Part shown: positions 22,725 to 32,240 of the stretch, piece by piece
Position numbering within the stretch: the stretch's first letter is position 1
Layout of the letters: each line of letters opens with the position of its first letter
Assembly: GCA_964551295.1 (NCBI GenBank)
Contig: CAZKDJ010000014.1
Location: 1-38,439, forward strand
Source of the DNA: JAFGED01 sp964551295
GTDB taxonomy: Bacteria; Chloroflexota; Anaerolineae; B4-G1
Length of the DNA stretch: 38,439 bases
Direction of reading: 5' to 3'
Translations under genes and position numbers: made by a program
Notes under the pieces: model-generated
The model's input: only the letters and a program-made list of their open reading frames with translations
Told to the model about the DNA's origin: nothing
Database searches by the model: none

Positions 22725-25700
22725 TCAGAACCATCTTTCCACCGGTGGCAGACCCCGATCCTCGGCGGGCCAGGGTGCTTCTATGATAATGAGTAGTGGC
22801 CCCTTATTCAACACGTCGGTTGAAGTGGTAGGTCCCGTGATGTTGTTGTACGCCCCGCCTATGATCTCGTGGTTCTCGATCACGCCGCCATAACTCGTCT
22901 CGTTGTGAGCCGAGTCGGCCTGGGCATAGACCTGCGTACCCGCGGCCAGCGGCCAGGACACATTGCTCAAGTCGGCGTGGTAATAATCGCCTCCAACCGG
23001 CGTCACGGTGAGCGTGATCGCGTCACCCGGATCCAGCGGCAGAGCGTCCGACGTCACGCCCCAGACGATGCCGTGGTCGCCTACGTGCTGCCACGTCTGG
23101 TTGACCGCGGTGGGCGGGGTCGTGGGGTCCAGATAAGCGTCTACCCAGAACTCGTCCACAACAGGTGTGTCGCCCTCATTGCGAACCACCACCTGCAATG
23201 AGGTGCTCGAGGCCGTGATCCGTTCCACCACCAGATCCGGCGCGGCGACATAGTTACGCATCACCACCGGCAGGTAGATGCGGACAAAATCGGTGATCGA
23301 TATGGTCGTCGTCGCCGTCATCACGTTGATGCTGTTGCTGGCAGTGACGATGGCCGTGTATTCGCTGATGCTGGGATAGGTATGTACCACCGTCTGCCCC
23401 GTGTCTGTAGCTGCGCCGTATCCCAGGGACCATTCGTAGTTCACGTTGGTGCCTGCCGTGGTGGTAGCCCACAGCGTCGTGGGATAGCCGAGGGTGGTGG
23501 GACTGTCGTTAAAGGCCTGCAAATCGGCGATGGGCACGTCGATCACGGTGATCGTGACGGAGGAGGTGTTGTTACCCAGGTCGAGGTCGGAAACCGTCGC
23601 CGTGATGGTCGCCGTGTTGGTCAGCACCAATCCGCGCGTGAGCGGCGCGGTGGTAACCAGGGTGATCTCGGAGACGGCATCGGCAGCCAACCCACCATCC
23701 AGCGTGCAGGTGAGCAGCGGTTGCGCCGACAGGTCACACGTCCAGCCCACACCGGAAGCGACGACGGTGCCCAGTTCGGCAGGTAGCTGATCGGTGACGA
23801 CGATGGGGTCCAGCACCGGGCTGGGACCGGCGTTGCTGATGACCAGCATGTAGGTCAGCGGTTGGCCCATTCCCACGGTCCCCACAGGCGTGGACAGTTT
23901 CTCGATCCCCAGGTCAGCCACGGGGATGACGGTGGTGGTGACAGTGGCCGTGTTCGAGGTCGGGTCCGGGTCGTAGGTGGTGGACGTGATGACCACGGTG
24001 TTGGTGATGACGCCGCCCGTGATGGGCGCGGTTGCCACGATGGTCAGGATGGTTGGATCGTTCACCGCGATGGTGTCCACGTCGCAGGCGAACAGGCTGT
24101 CGCTGGTACTGCACGTCCAACCGGTGACCGGCACACCGGTCACGCTGACGCCGGTCAGGCCGGAGGGAAGGGTATCGGTGAGCGTGACGGTGTCCGTGGT
24201 GCGTGTGGTGATCTGCAGGCTCCAGCCCTCCCAAAAGTTGCCGCCATCAGAGTCGACACTATCATATACGTACAGTTGCCAGGCACCGTTGGGGTTAGCG
24301 CTGCCAAAGGCAGACAGACTGCCGCCGTAGGGGCCTGTGGGCGCCGGGATGGGCAGATCGCCGCCCAGGCCGTAATTGGTGGGCCGGTAGACGCGGGTGG
24401 AGGTCAGCGGATCGGTCAGAGGCATCGCCGTCCCGCCGTCGTTGATGGTCAGCGTGATGTCCTCCGTATCGGTGCCTCCGGCCACATTGGACATCAGCAC
24501 CACGCTCTGCCCATCCGGCCCTACCAGCAGGGCGACGATATCCGCCGTGTAGGTGTGGCTGACGACGCGCAGGGTGACGGTGATATCCTGGACCCGGCCC
24601 GGCACACCGGTGACGTACAGCGAGGATGGATACGGGCTAGCCCGTCCGCCCCAGGGGATGTGAATGCGACCCGCGTTGGTGGCGATCAGGGTCGTGTCCA
24701 AAGCCCCGGCCGGCGTGGGCCCCGTGTTGCTGACGACGACGGTGTAGGTGAGCGTCTCTCCGGCCAACACCGGGTCAGGTGTGTCAGTCTTGGTGACCAT
24801 CAGGTCGGCGGTAGGACGCACGGAGGTGTAAAGAAAGACGGTGTTGTTCTCCGGGTCCGGATCGTACGTCGTGGACTCGACGGCGGCCATGTTCCAGATC
24901 GTGCCGCTGACGGGCGCGGTCGTGGTGAGCTGCAGGGTCATCGATAGGCCCACGGTGAGCGAGGTGCCGAGTGTGCAGGTCACGACGTTGGCCGGCGGGC
25001 TGCACGTCCAGCCGCCTGCGCTGATGCCGTGCCCGATAAAGCCTGGCTGCAACGTCTCGACGACGGCCACATTCTCCGCGCCTGATGGCCCCAGGTTGGT
25101 CACGGTGATGGTGTAGGTCAGCACGCCGCCCGATTCTGCCGGGTTGGGAGAGGGCTCCTTCTCGATCTGTAGATCGGCCAGCGGCGTGACGAGCGTGGTC
25201 TCTGTGTCGCTGAGGCGCGCAGTGGCCGTGATGATCGTGCTGCCAGGGGCAGCGATCCAGACGGTGTTGGTGATGGTACCCAGCGCCGTCGGCGCGATGC
25301 CGGTGACGATAATATCGGGCCAGGTGTACGGCAGCAGGTAGGGCGTAGTACACGTGATGGTGTGCGTAGTAAACGCGACCGTCCATCCCCCGGGCGCCGA
25401 GACGCCGGTCACAGTGATGGGCAGCGTGTCGGTGACGACGACGTCCCAGGCCGTGCTGGGACCGGCGTTGTGGACCTCCAACGTGTACGTCATCGGGCTG
25501 CCGGGATTGACCGGGTCCATGCCGCCATGGTATTCGTAATCGTCCATCTTGTGGATGCGCAGGCCGACGTGCGACTCGACCGTCGTCGTCACCACAGCCA
25601 GGTTGTTGGCGGGGTTGATATCGCCCGTGCCGGTGACCCAGGCCGTGTTGGTGATCGTGCCCAGCGCGGAGGGATGCACGTCGGTCCAAGCAGTGATCGT

Positions 25701-28484
25701 TACCACGTCGCCGGTGTCGACCGTGCCCAGGGTGCAAGTGAAGGCTTGTCCGCTGGAGGGATAGGCGCAACTGCCTTGCGTAGACGAGATGGCCCGGTGC
25801 GTCGGGCCGACGGTGACGCTGCGCAGCTCCGGCGAGTAGGCAGCCCGGTCGGTCTCTAGCGTGACCCGATATTGGAAATAGCGATTGTCGGGGACGATAA
25901 ACGGCACGTTGTAAGGCGTGGTCAGGCTTGTGTTGGTCTGCTCGGAGTAGCTGCCGCTGAAGCTTTCACCCGCACAGGCCGAGTCGTCGCAGGAACGCAC
26001 TTCGAAGGAGAGACGCAGGGCGCCGCGCAGGTAATGATCCAGCACCTCGCCGGAGGAGAGCGTGCGGCTGTAGATGGCGATCTCGTCCATCCGCCCGGTG
26101 AAATACGCCGTCGGCGTGATGGGGCCGTAGGCCGAGCCCAGGCGGTACCAGCCGCCGCCGGCCCACAGCGTGCCCATCCCTGATAGGCGGGCCTCGCGCA
26201 CGCCGTTAACGTACAGCTCCAGGTCGCCGCCGCTTTGCGCCGTGCCCGCGACGTGGAACCAGGTATCGGCCGTGATCGGGGTGGTGCTGGTGATGGTGTG
26301 ATAGGCACCATCGTAGATCGTGTACGCAAAGTGCCCATCCACGATCCCCAGCATGTGCGAGTAGTCACCCACCGTGTCCGTCGGGGTGTCGGTGCGCAGG
26401 ATGAAGCTGGTATCGGTGATGGCGCCGCTGGGCACATAGACCCACAGCTCGGCCGCGTAACGATCGGGGTCGACGGCATCGCTGATGACGACCGTCTGGC
26501 TCAACGCGCCGTCGAAGGAGAGCGCGTCGTTAAAGCGTCCGCTCGCGGTGGTGGGACAGGTCTCACCCGCCATCGCCGGGCACGTGCCATCCTCCCCAAA
26601 GCCGGAGGTGTTGGCCAATTCCGTGGGAGTGTCCGCGTGCAGCAGGATGCGATTGCCGGCCATGTTGGCCTCGCCGTGAACATAGCCCCATTCCTCGCCG
26701 CCGTTATCCGGCAAGGGCTTCCAATAGGGACGGCGGGGTCTCCACGACAGCCAGGTCCAGCTGACGCCAACGTTCCCGCCATCAAAGACACATGACGTGT
26801 AACTGCCTGTGCCCAGGGACGTGTCGACCATCTCCAGCCGCTCGTCGCCGTCGATAGCAGGGCGAGGATCGACCCATTGGGTGTTGGTGTGTGTGCCCGC
26901 GTTGAACTCGGCCGCGGTGTCGTCGGTCTGATCCAGCGCCTGCAGCGTGGTGCTGAGGTGTAGGGTGTCGGTCAGAACGGCGTTGGTAATGGAAACCCCT
27001 GCCGTATTGCGGACGACGATGGTGTACGTCAGAGGCAGGCCCGCCACGGCCGGGTCGGGATCGGCGGTCTTGACGACGGACAGATCGTCGCTCGTAATCG
27101 CCGCGCCGGGATCGCCATCGTTGGCTCGGACGCGAAAGTCGACGGCCATGTCATTGGTGTCCCAGTCGGCCGGGACGCGCTCCATGCTCTGGCCGTTGCT
27201 GACACTAAAGCTGGTATTACTTAATCCCGGCCACTCCGGAGAAGCATCGTTCCACTCTACCACGTCTATGGCAGTATCGGAGCCATCCAACACGATGACC
27301 TCATCAGCTGCCGTCAGATTGATAGAGCCGGTCGACCAGGGAGGATAGGTGCCGGTTTGAGGCACTGCCGGGTATCCGGTATTGTTCTGAGCATAATCGG
27401 GCAAAAAACCGTACGTCGCCGTAAATATGCCCGCGTTGTTGGCCCACACAATGACTCCCCCAAGAACGACGCTGCCACTGGGGAAACGTCGCATACCTTC
27501 GCCAGCGGTATAGTCTTCCTCGTCCCCCACTTTATAATCGCTCAGATCGATGGTAATGGGGCTGACATTCACAATCTCGATGAACTCTCCCCCCGGATCT
27601 GAGCCCGAGGGGTCGTAGAGCACCTCCGAGATCAACAGCGGCGGGTAAACGTCGCCGTCGGACTCGAAGAAGAGGTCGAAATAGTAATCGATGACGCCGT
27701 CAGTAACCTCAACCGAGGTGTTACTGGTATCGCCTGGGTCGCCGTAGTTGGTGACGGCGTCCAGGGCGTCGGCGCCGGAGGCTTCCCACGTATCATCGTT
27801 CGTATCGGCGCGGAACGTGGCCACGGTAAAGCGCAGGGGCAGTGTGGGCGGCGCGCTCATCTCCAGTGCGGTCCAGGGCACGGCGACCTCGACGACCTCG
27901 CTTGTCGTGCTGATGGCCGCCGTGCCGGTGGTAATTGTGACGGAGCCGTTTTGCCAGACAACCAGGTCGCTGTTGCCGCTGCCGAAGCGGGTGACGACCA
28001 GATATTCCCACTCGGCATCGGCGGTGACGCTGATCTCGCTAGAGCCGGCCATCTCGGCCTGGCCCGAGCCGGAGACCCGGTCGGTGTCGATCGCTACCTG
28101 AACCTGGGGGGCACCATCGCCGGTGGCACGGTCGACGTCACTCATCACAGCCATGAAGTAAAGGGAATCCTCGTCAGCGGTGACGCGGAACTCGGTCAGG
28201 TCCACGCGGGTGTCTGGATTGGCCAAGTCGGTGCGCTCGTCACCGGCGGCGTCGCGCCAGACATATTCTCCCTCGTAGGCCGTGTTGCGCCCGATGTGCC
28301 CCAGGTTGACCTGGCCAGGCGCGGCCATGGACCAATCGACGCCAACAGCGTCAACGCTGGCGCTATGGGCTAGGACGTGTCGACCGGGTGACATGAAAAT
28401 AAAAATCGCCACTATACCTAAAGCGGCGAACAACACAGCAAGCGTCAATCGGGACAACCGTTCAGATGAGGTACGACCGTTCAT
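22725..28484 (-). CDS. Giant multidomain surface protein (LTD, LamG, DUF11, P-domain, PKD)
   Basis: A 1919-residue secreted protein. The N-terminal hydrophobic segment (about 12-34) is a signal peptide or anchor. By position: a beta-rich carbohydrate-binding-like domain (about 40-270); a lamin-tail domain (about 279-455, LLISEVLYDPSG ... GGEFIEIVN); a DUF11 unit opened at about 465 (DLSVVKTADPDP), interrupted by a LamG-like sandwich (about 650-830, FNDALSFDG) and closed at about 905-970; DUF11 units at about 973-1100 and 1103-1225; a DUF11 unit at 1228-1520 split by a proprotein-convertase P-like domain (about 1258-1430); a last DUF11 unit (1521-1651); a PKD-like domain (1655-1738); the motif IYLPVVMRNY; and a CARDB-like domain (about 1746-1820). 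ATG at 28484 has GGAGG six bases upstream. Likely structural or adhesive; no protease or glycosidase catalytic domain seen. Confidence 0.9.
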   Translation of the reverse strand: MNGRTSSERLSRLTLAVLFAALGIVAIFIFMSPGRHVLAHSASVDAVGVDWSMAAPGQVNLGHIGRNTAYEGEYVWRDAAGDERTDLANPDTRVDLTEFRVTADEDSLYFMAVMSDVDRATGDGAPQVQVAIDTDRVSGSGQAEMAGSSEISVTADAEWEYLVVTRFGSGNSDLVVWQNGSVTITTGTAAISTTSEVVEVAVPWTALEMSAPPTLPLRFTVATFRADTNDDTWEASGADALDAVTNYGDPGDTSNTSVEVTDGVIDYYFDLFFESDGDVYPPLLISEVLYDPSGSDPGGEFIEIVNVSPITIDLSDYKVGDEEDYTAGEGMRRFPSGSVVLGGVIVWANNAGIFTATYGFLPDYAQNNTGYPAVPQTGTYPPWSTGSINLTAADEVIVLDGSDTAIDVVEWNDASPEWPGLSNTSFSVSNGQSMERVPADWDTNDMAVDFRVRANDGDPGAAITSDDLSVVKTADPDPAVAGLPLTYTIVVRNTAGVSITNAVLTDTLHLSTTLQALDQTDDTAAEFNAGTHTNTQWVDPRPAIDGDERLEMVDTSLGTGSYTSCVFDGGNVGVSWTWLSWRPRRPYWKPLPDNGGEEWGYVHGEANMAGNRILLHADTPTELANTSGFGEDGTCPAMAGETCPTTASGRFNDALSFDGALSQTVVISDAVDPDRYAAELWVYVPSGAITDTSFILRTDTPTDTVGDYSHMLGIVDGHFAYTIYDGAYHTITSTTPITADTWFHVAGTAQSGGDLELYVNGVREARLSGMGTLWAGGGWYRLGSAYGPITPTAYFTGRMDEIAIYSRTLSSGEVLDHYLRGALRLSFEVRSCDDSACAGESFSGSYSEQTNTSLTTPYNVPFIVPDNRYFQYRVTLETDRAAYSPELRSVTVGPTHRAISSTQGSCAYPSSGQAFTCTLGTVDTGDVVTITAWTDVHPSALGTITNTAWVTGTGDINPANNLAVVTTTVESHVGLRIHKMDDYEYHGGMDPVNPGSPMTYTLEVHNAGPSTAWDVVVTDTLPITVTGVSAPGGWTVAFTTHTITCTTPYLLPYTWPDIIVTGIAPTALGTITNTVWIAAPGSTIITATARLSDTETTLVTPLADLQIEKEPSPNPAESGGVLTYTITVTNLGPSGAENVAVVETLQPGFIGHGISAGGWTCSPPANVVTCTLGTSLTVGLSMTLQLTTTAPVSGTIWNMAAVESTTYDPDPENNTVFLYTSVRPTADLMVTKTDTPDPVLAGETLTYTVVVSNTGPTPAGALDTTLIATNAGRIHIPWGGRASPYPSSLYVTGVPGRVQDITVTLRVVSHTYTADIVALLVGPDGQSVVLMSNVAGGTDTEDITLTINDGGTAMPLTDPLTSTRVYRPTNYGLGGDLPIPAPTGPYGGSLSAFGSANPNGAWQLYVYDSVDSDGGNFWEGWSLQITTRTTDTVTLTDTLPSGLTGVSVTGVPVTGWTCSTSDSLFACDVDTIAVNDPTILTIVATAPITGGVITNTVVITSTTYDPDPTSNTATVTTTVIPVADLGIEKLSTPVGTVGMGQPLTYMLVISNAGPSPVLDPIVVTDQLPAELGTVVASGVGWTCDLSAQPLLTCTLDGGLAADAVSEITLVTTAPLTRGLVLTNTATITATVSDLDLGNNTSSVTITVIDVPIADLQAFNDSPTTLGYPTTLWATTTAGTNVNYEWSLGYGAATDTGQTVVHTYPSISEYTAIVTASNSINVMTATTTISITDFVRIYLPVVMRNYVAAPDLVVERITASSTSLQVVVRNEGDTPVVDEFWVDAYLDPTTPPTAVNQTWQHVGDHGIVWGVTSDALPLDPGDAITLTVTPVGGDYYHADLSNVSWPLAAGTQVYAQADSAHNETSYGGVIENHEIIGGAYNNITGPTTSTDVLNKGPLLIIIEAPWPAEDRGLPPVERWF

Positions 28485-28561
28485 CTTTTTCCTCCCTTTC
28501 CCTTTCCTCAAAAATCGAGCCGGTTTATTCGATTGTTGTGGTAGATTTTCCCCCGGCAGTT

Positions 28562-28590
28562 AGTGTAGCACAAATGATAATTAGAGGCAA
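28562..28590 (-). promoter_or_regulatory. Candidate promoter for the giant surface protein
   Basis: Minus strand: TTGCCT at 28590-28585, 17-nt spacer, TACACT at 28567-28562, about 78 bases before the ATG. The 179-base gap from 28485 to 28663 holds nothing else that I recognise. Confidence 0.5.
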
Positions 28591-28663
28591 ATCCCCGAGT
28601 TGGGACATCAGCGCGTCCGGGCAGATTACCACTTTCAGAGGAAATGAGTGCATCACCGGACGT

Positions 28664-29098
28664 TCACCCGTCCCGAAACGCTTGGCGCACACTGGGCCAA
28701 TTCAGCACCACCCACACAAAGACGAGCAGCCCAAGTGTCAGCGCCGCATTGCAGGGCAAAAGCTGGCGCGCGCGCTCGTTCGCGTCGAACAAAAGGTGGT
28801 TGACCCAGACGTGAGCCTGGTAGAGCGTCACCGTCGCCAGGGTGGCCCAACGAGCCCAGGGCCACAGACGCATCAGCGCCACCGTGCAGACGAGCAAGGC
28901 CGCACACCAAAAGCCTCCCATCACCGCCTGGTAAGTCCACGACACCGTCATGGGCAGGTCCGGCAAGTAGGACGCATAATATATAGCTCGAGCAATCCGC
29001 CCCAGGTTGCCCAAGCCCAGCGCCAACACCACCAGCGCCAACACGATGATCCATTTTTGAGGATGGGTCAGCTTACGTCGTTTGTGTTCTGTAGTCAT
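28664..29098 (-). CDS. Small four-TM membrane protein
   Basis: Unrecognised 144-residue integral membrane protein. After a basic N-terminus (TTEHKRRKLTHPQK) four hydrophobic segments occur at about residues 16-35, 52-74, 80-100 and 112-132. There are no conserved catalytic residues that I can assign. It starts 18 bases after the stop of the large glycosyltransferase on the same strand and so is probably expressed with it; a weak AAGGCGG lies upstream of the ATG. Such small polytopic proteins next to GT-C enzymes may assist or be unrelated. Function unknown. Confidence 0.75.
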   Translation of the reverse strand: MTTEHKRRKLTHPQKWIIVLALVVLALGLGNLGRIARAIYYASYLPDLPMTVSWTYQAVMGGFWCAALLVCTVALMRLWPWARWATLATVTLYQAHVWVNHLLFDANERARQLLPCNAALTLGLLVFVWVVLNWPSVRQAFRDG

Positions 29099-29116
29099 GG
29101 GATCATTACCGCCTTC

Positions 29117-32080
29117 TCACTCGCCTTCCTCCCCAGGGTCGACGACAAAGTGCAACGTATTGGAGCGCGCTCCTACCTGACCGTTCCAATCCAACAGCCG
29201 ACCTCCGTCGGCGAGCGTCACCCAGCAGCGATAGCTACCGGGCAGGAGACCGTCAAGCTGAAAAGCGCCCGAACTCGTGCCTGCGGATATCGCGTCGCGG
29301 GATTCGAGAGAGAGCGTCCATTCACTTTCCACCTGCGGATCGAACGACGGATCGGCGGAAAACAAAAAGGTATCGACACACAGCGGCCGAGTCCCCAGGG
29401 TTGTATCCTGGACAGGACGCGCCATGCGCAGCGTATGAATACCAGCTCCGAGGTAAAAATCGCCCACTTGTTTCCACACCCATTGGGAGAGCGGGTCGCC
29501 TGCCTTATAGACGAGCTTTTCTGCGCGCCCGTCCAACACCAAGTGAAGAGGATGGGTATCGGGCGACTGCCGGTAAACGCGCGTCCAGAGCGTATAGGTG
29601 CCGGCCAGGGGAAACGTAATGGCGACGTAAGCATCATCCACAGTCGTGCGATCAGCGAGGCAACTGCGGCCACGGAACCCGGGTGCAAGACGGCGATCCT
29701 CATCCCACCCCGAGTCCCATCTCATGTCCTCCGCCTCTACCACGACGACGTCCGGGGAAAGCTGTTGGCACTCCAATTCAACCTCCGCCGGGCCAGCGGC
29801 GTCCTCCATCCGCCAGCGTAATTCGAGCCTCCGATCCTCCGAGACAGACTCAACAGGAAACGGCCCCTCCAAACGCACACGAGGCGCAACGCAGCGAGCC
29901 TCCTGGAGACTAAATGCATCGAGCACGTAAAGGCTGAACCAGCGCCCCTTGTACTCCAAACGCCCGCCCGCGCATTGTTCCAGCGCATCTAGGATAAGCG
30001 ATTGGTCATCCTGATCCGCCTGGGTCGGAGGCAGGTGACTGACGACGACGGCTACATCCTCGAAATAGACTCCCTCCCGTGACAGAGCGGGCAACAACTC
30101 CTGATAAGGCCCCATCCACAGATGCGCTTCGATCCGATCACGGGGCAGCCTGCGCCGCGCCCCCAGCAAAAAGAGTGGTTGTTCAACCCGGGGGATATCT
30201 TCCGAGTCGGCAAAATATGGGACATAGACCCGGCGGCCCGGAGTAATCCCCTCGGTGACCAAGTCCATCAACTCCCGCCGTACCTGACGATCAGTGGAGT
30301 CGATAACGGTGTTAAAATACAAAAATAGATTGAGCAATACCAGTCCAACCAAAGCCAGACCGGCTACAGCCACCAGCCCAGGCCAAAGTGAAACAGGCAG
30401 CGCCGATGTCACCTCGCGCCAAACCAGGAGCATGCCCAAAGAGATCAAGACGTAAACGGCGGGAAAACCGGAATAGAATACGCGTAGCTGCGGATGGCCT
30501 GTGAGAATGGGAACGGGAAAGAAGAGCAACGCGAACCAAAGAGCCGGCAGCACGTACCCCGGCCGGCGCGGGCGCGAGACCGACAAGATGAATCCCAACA
30601 AGAGAAACGGGATCAGGAGCGCATTGACAAGCGGGCCGTGACGGACGAACAGAAAATCCCCCGGTGCCAGCCAAAAGTTCCGCAGCGTTCCCAAGAGATT
30701 TTCCCACAACGTGGCGATTGAAACAAGATCAGGATTCGAGCGCTCGTAGTAGGGCGCGCGTCCCACCAGGTACTCGACGACAGTGGGGGTTACGATCGCG
30801 ACCGGGAGCAACAACCCAACGAGATGAACGACCCACTGTTGCAAAGATGCCCGCCTGACGACCAGCGAGATGACCGTCCAAATCACGGCAACGGCGATCA
30901 TCGGCACGAAGGTGTCGTAAGTCAACAAGCCCAGGGCCAAAGCCACTCCGCCGACAAACGAATACACAGGCCGTCCAACGCGTAGGCCATGAGCCAGAAA
31001 AGCCAAGCCTACCACGGCCCAGACCTTGACGTGAGCCTCGACGAGCGCCGAACGGCTCGCACTCACATCCGCTATCGACACAGAAAGAAGTACCGTCGCC
31101 AAGAGCGCTACGCGCGGGCCCAGGGTTTGCCGCACCAACCAATAAAAAGCCATGGTCGCTATCAGGCTGTACGTGGCAACGGCGATGCGAGCCGACAGTA
31201 TGCCAGGTCCAAGCAGATGATGGAATGGAGCCTGCATGTAGAAACTGAGCGGCTGGGTCGCATAATGATACTCGGATCGAATCGCGTGGCGACCATCGAC
31301 CATCACCGAAGCCACCTCGACCGTCCACTTGGACTCGTCGCCCTCGATGCCATAGGGAATGCGAGAAAGCGCATAGAAACGAGCAAAGGCAGCCAGCACG
31401 ACCACGAAGAGCACCAAGACCCACTCCAGCCGGCCCATACGCCGATCCTCGACAGGTCGCCCCTGCGGTGCCGGGCGACAAACGATCATCCAGGCTCCAA
31501 AACCGAACAGCACCAAACCACAAAGTAAAAACCCAGTGCCCAGGTCGCCATACAAAAAAAACAGCTCCCCCTCCAATCCCAGGGAGAACAAGCCAAAGAG
31601 CGTCGCCGCCTGCAAGCCCTGTCCCCAACGTCCGGTCCACCACCCCACGCCACCCAACCCAAGCATCACGCTCAGGCTAACAACGGGCCACAAGAGAAGC
31701 CAGGTGGAGAGGCGCTCAACCACGAAACGCCATACGCGGTAAAGGCCGGCCAGCGGAGGGCGCTCAATAGAATCGGCAGCCTGGAGGGGCACGACATCGC
31801 GCGGAGTGATGATCCACACGTATGCCAGTATGGCCATCAAAACCAACGCCACCGTCAACTCCCGCCAATGAACCGCAGCCCAGGCCGGGAGCTGGCCGAG
31901 GTCGAAAGAGGGTGGAGAGGCCACAGCGGGAGCGTCGGCCTCCGGTGGAGGCGCAGAGGCCTTGACCTGCCCCAGACCTCGACGCCGCCGGTAATGGCGC
32001 AACCCCAGGACGACACCAAGGTCCAGCAAAATCGCCGCTATGAAAGCAATCGCATACAGAATAATTCTGCCGAATCCCAA
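29117..32080 (-). CDS. PMT/ArnT-type membrane glycosyltransferase with C-terminal CBM-like domain
   Basis: A 987-residue membrane protein of the GT-C fold, which moves sugars from lipid-phosphate donors to acceptors outside the membrane. An N-terminal helix and four or five membrane segments (to about residue 200) precede the GT core. The core holds the acidic catalytic-type loop RIPYGIEGDESKWTVEVA (near 240-255) and about ten further segments to about 580. The extracytoplasmic C-terminus includes VVVVEAEDMRWDSGWD and TFPLAGTYTLWTRVYRQ ... YLGAGIHTLRMARP (about 770-900), which resembles a CBM6/35-like jelly roll, then a final beta domain. The start is TTG at 32080 behind a GGGGGAG tract; no ATG fits as well. 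Its own promoter-like sequence is upstream. Likely part of the surface glycosylation block; donor and acceptor unknown. Confidence 0.87.
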   Translation of the reverse strand: MGFGRIILYAIAFIAAILLDLGVVLGLRHYRRRRGLGQVKASAPPPEADAPAVASPPSFDLGQLPAWAAVHWRELTVALVLMAILAYVWIITPRDVVPLQAADSIERPPLAGLYRVWRFVVERLSTWLLLWPVVSLSVMLGLGGVGWWTGRWGQGLQAATLFGLFSLGLEGELFFLYGDLGTGFLLCGLVLFGFGAWMIVCRPAPQGRPVEDRRMGRLEWVLVLFVVVLAAFARFYALSRIPYGIEGDESKWTVEVASVMVDGRHAIRSEYHYATQPLSFYMQAPFHHLLGPGILSARIAVATYSLIATMAFYWLVRQTLGPRVALLATVLLSVSIADVSASRSALVEAHVKVWAVVGLAFLAHGLRVGRPVYSFVGGVALALGLLTYDTFVPMIAVAVIWTVISLVVRRASLQQWVVHLVGLLLPVAIVTPTVVEYLVGRAPYYERSNPDLVSIATLWENLLGTLRNFWLAPGDFLFVRHGPLVNALLIPFLLLGFILSVSRPRRPGYVLPALWFALLFFPVPILTGHPQLRVFYSGFPAVYVLISLGMLLVWREVTSALPVSLWPGLVAVAGLALVGLVLLNLFLYFNTVIDSTDRQVRRELMDLVTEGITPGRRVYVPYFADSEDIPRVEQPLFLLGARRRLPRDRIEAHLWMGPYQELLPALSREGVYFEDVAVVVSHLPPTQADQDDQSLILDALEQCAGGRLEYKGRWFSLYVLDAFSLQEARCVAPRVRLEGPFPVESVSEDRRLELRWRMEDAAGPAEVELECQQLSPDVVVVEAEDMRWDSGWDEDRRLAPGFRGRSCLADRTTVDDAYVAITFPLAGTYTLWTRVYRQSPDTHPLHLVLDGRAEKLVYKAGDPLSQWVWKQVGDFYLGAGIHTLRMARPVQDTTLGTRPLCVDTFLFSADPSFDPQVESEWTLSLESRDAISAGTSSGAFQLDGLLPGSYRCWVTLADGGRLLDWNGQVGARSNTLHFVVDPGEEGE

Positions 32081-32131
32081 GCCGTCTCACTCCCCCGGTA
32101 AAGAACGTGCCCTTGCCTCAGCCTGCGATCA

Positions 32132-32160
32132 ATAGTACCCTAGAAAAGTCAAATGATCAA
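32132..32160 (-). promoter_or_regulatory. Candidate promoter for the 987-residue glycosyltransferase
   Basis: Minus strand: TTGATC at 32160-32155, 17-nt spacer, TACTAT at 32137-32132, about 52 bases before the TTG start, in the 160-base gap after the CotH gene. Confidence 0.45.
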
Positions 32161-32240
32161 CTCAGAGCAACCAACCGCGCGTCGCCTCAACTATTACCGG
32201 CATTTCACCGCCGATCTCTTACGTTCATTGAACTATGCGT

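Noticed and set aside
22725..28484. DUF11 repeats considered as a DNA-level repeat or CRISPR-like array
   Set aside because: Repeats are visible only at protein level, with divergent DNA and about 360-base spacing.
28655..28680. GGACG/CGTCC hairpin at the end of the 144-residue membrane protein gene as a terminator
   Set aside because: Only 5 bp and no T run on the minus strand.
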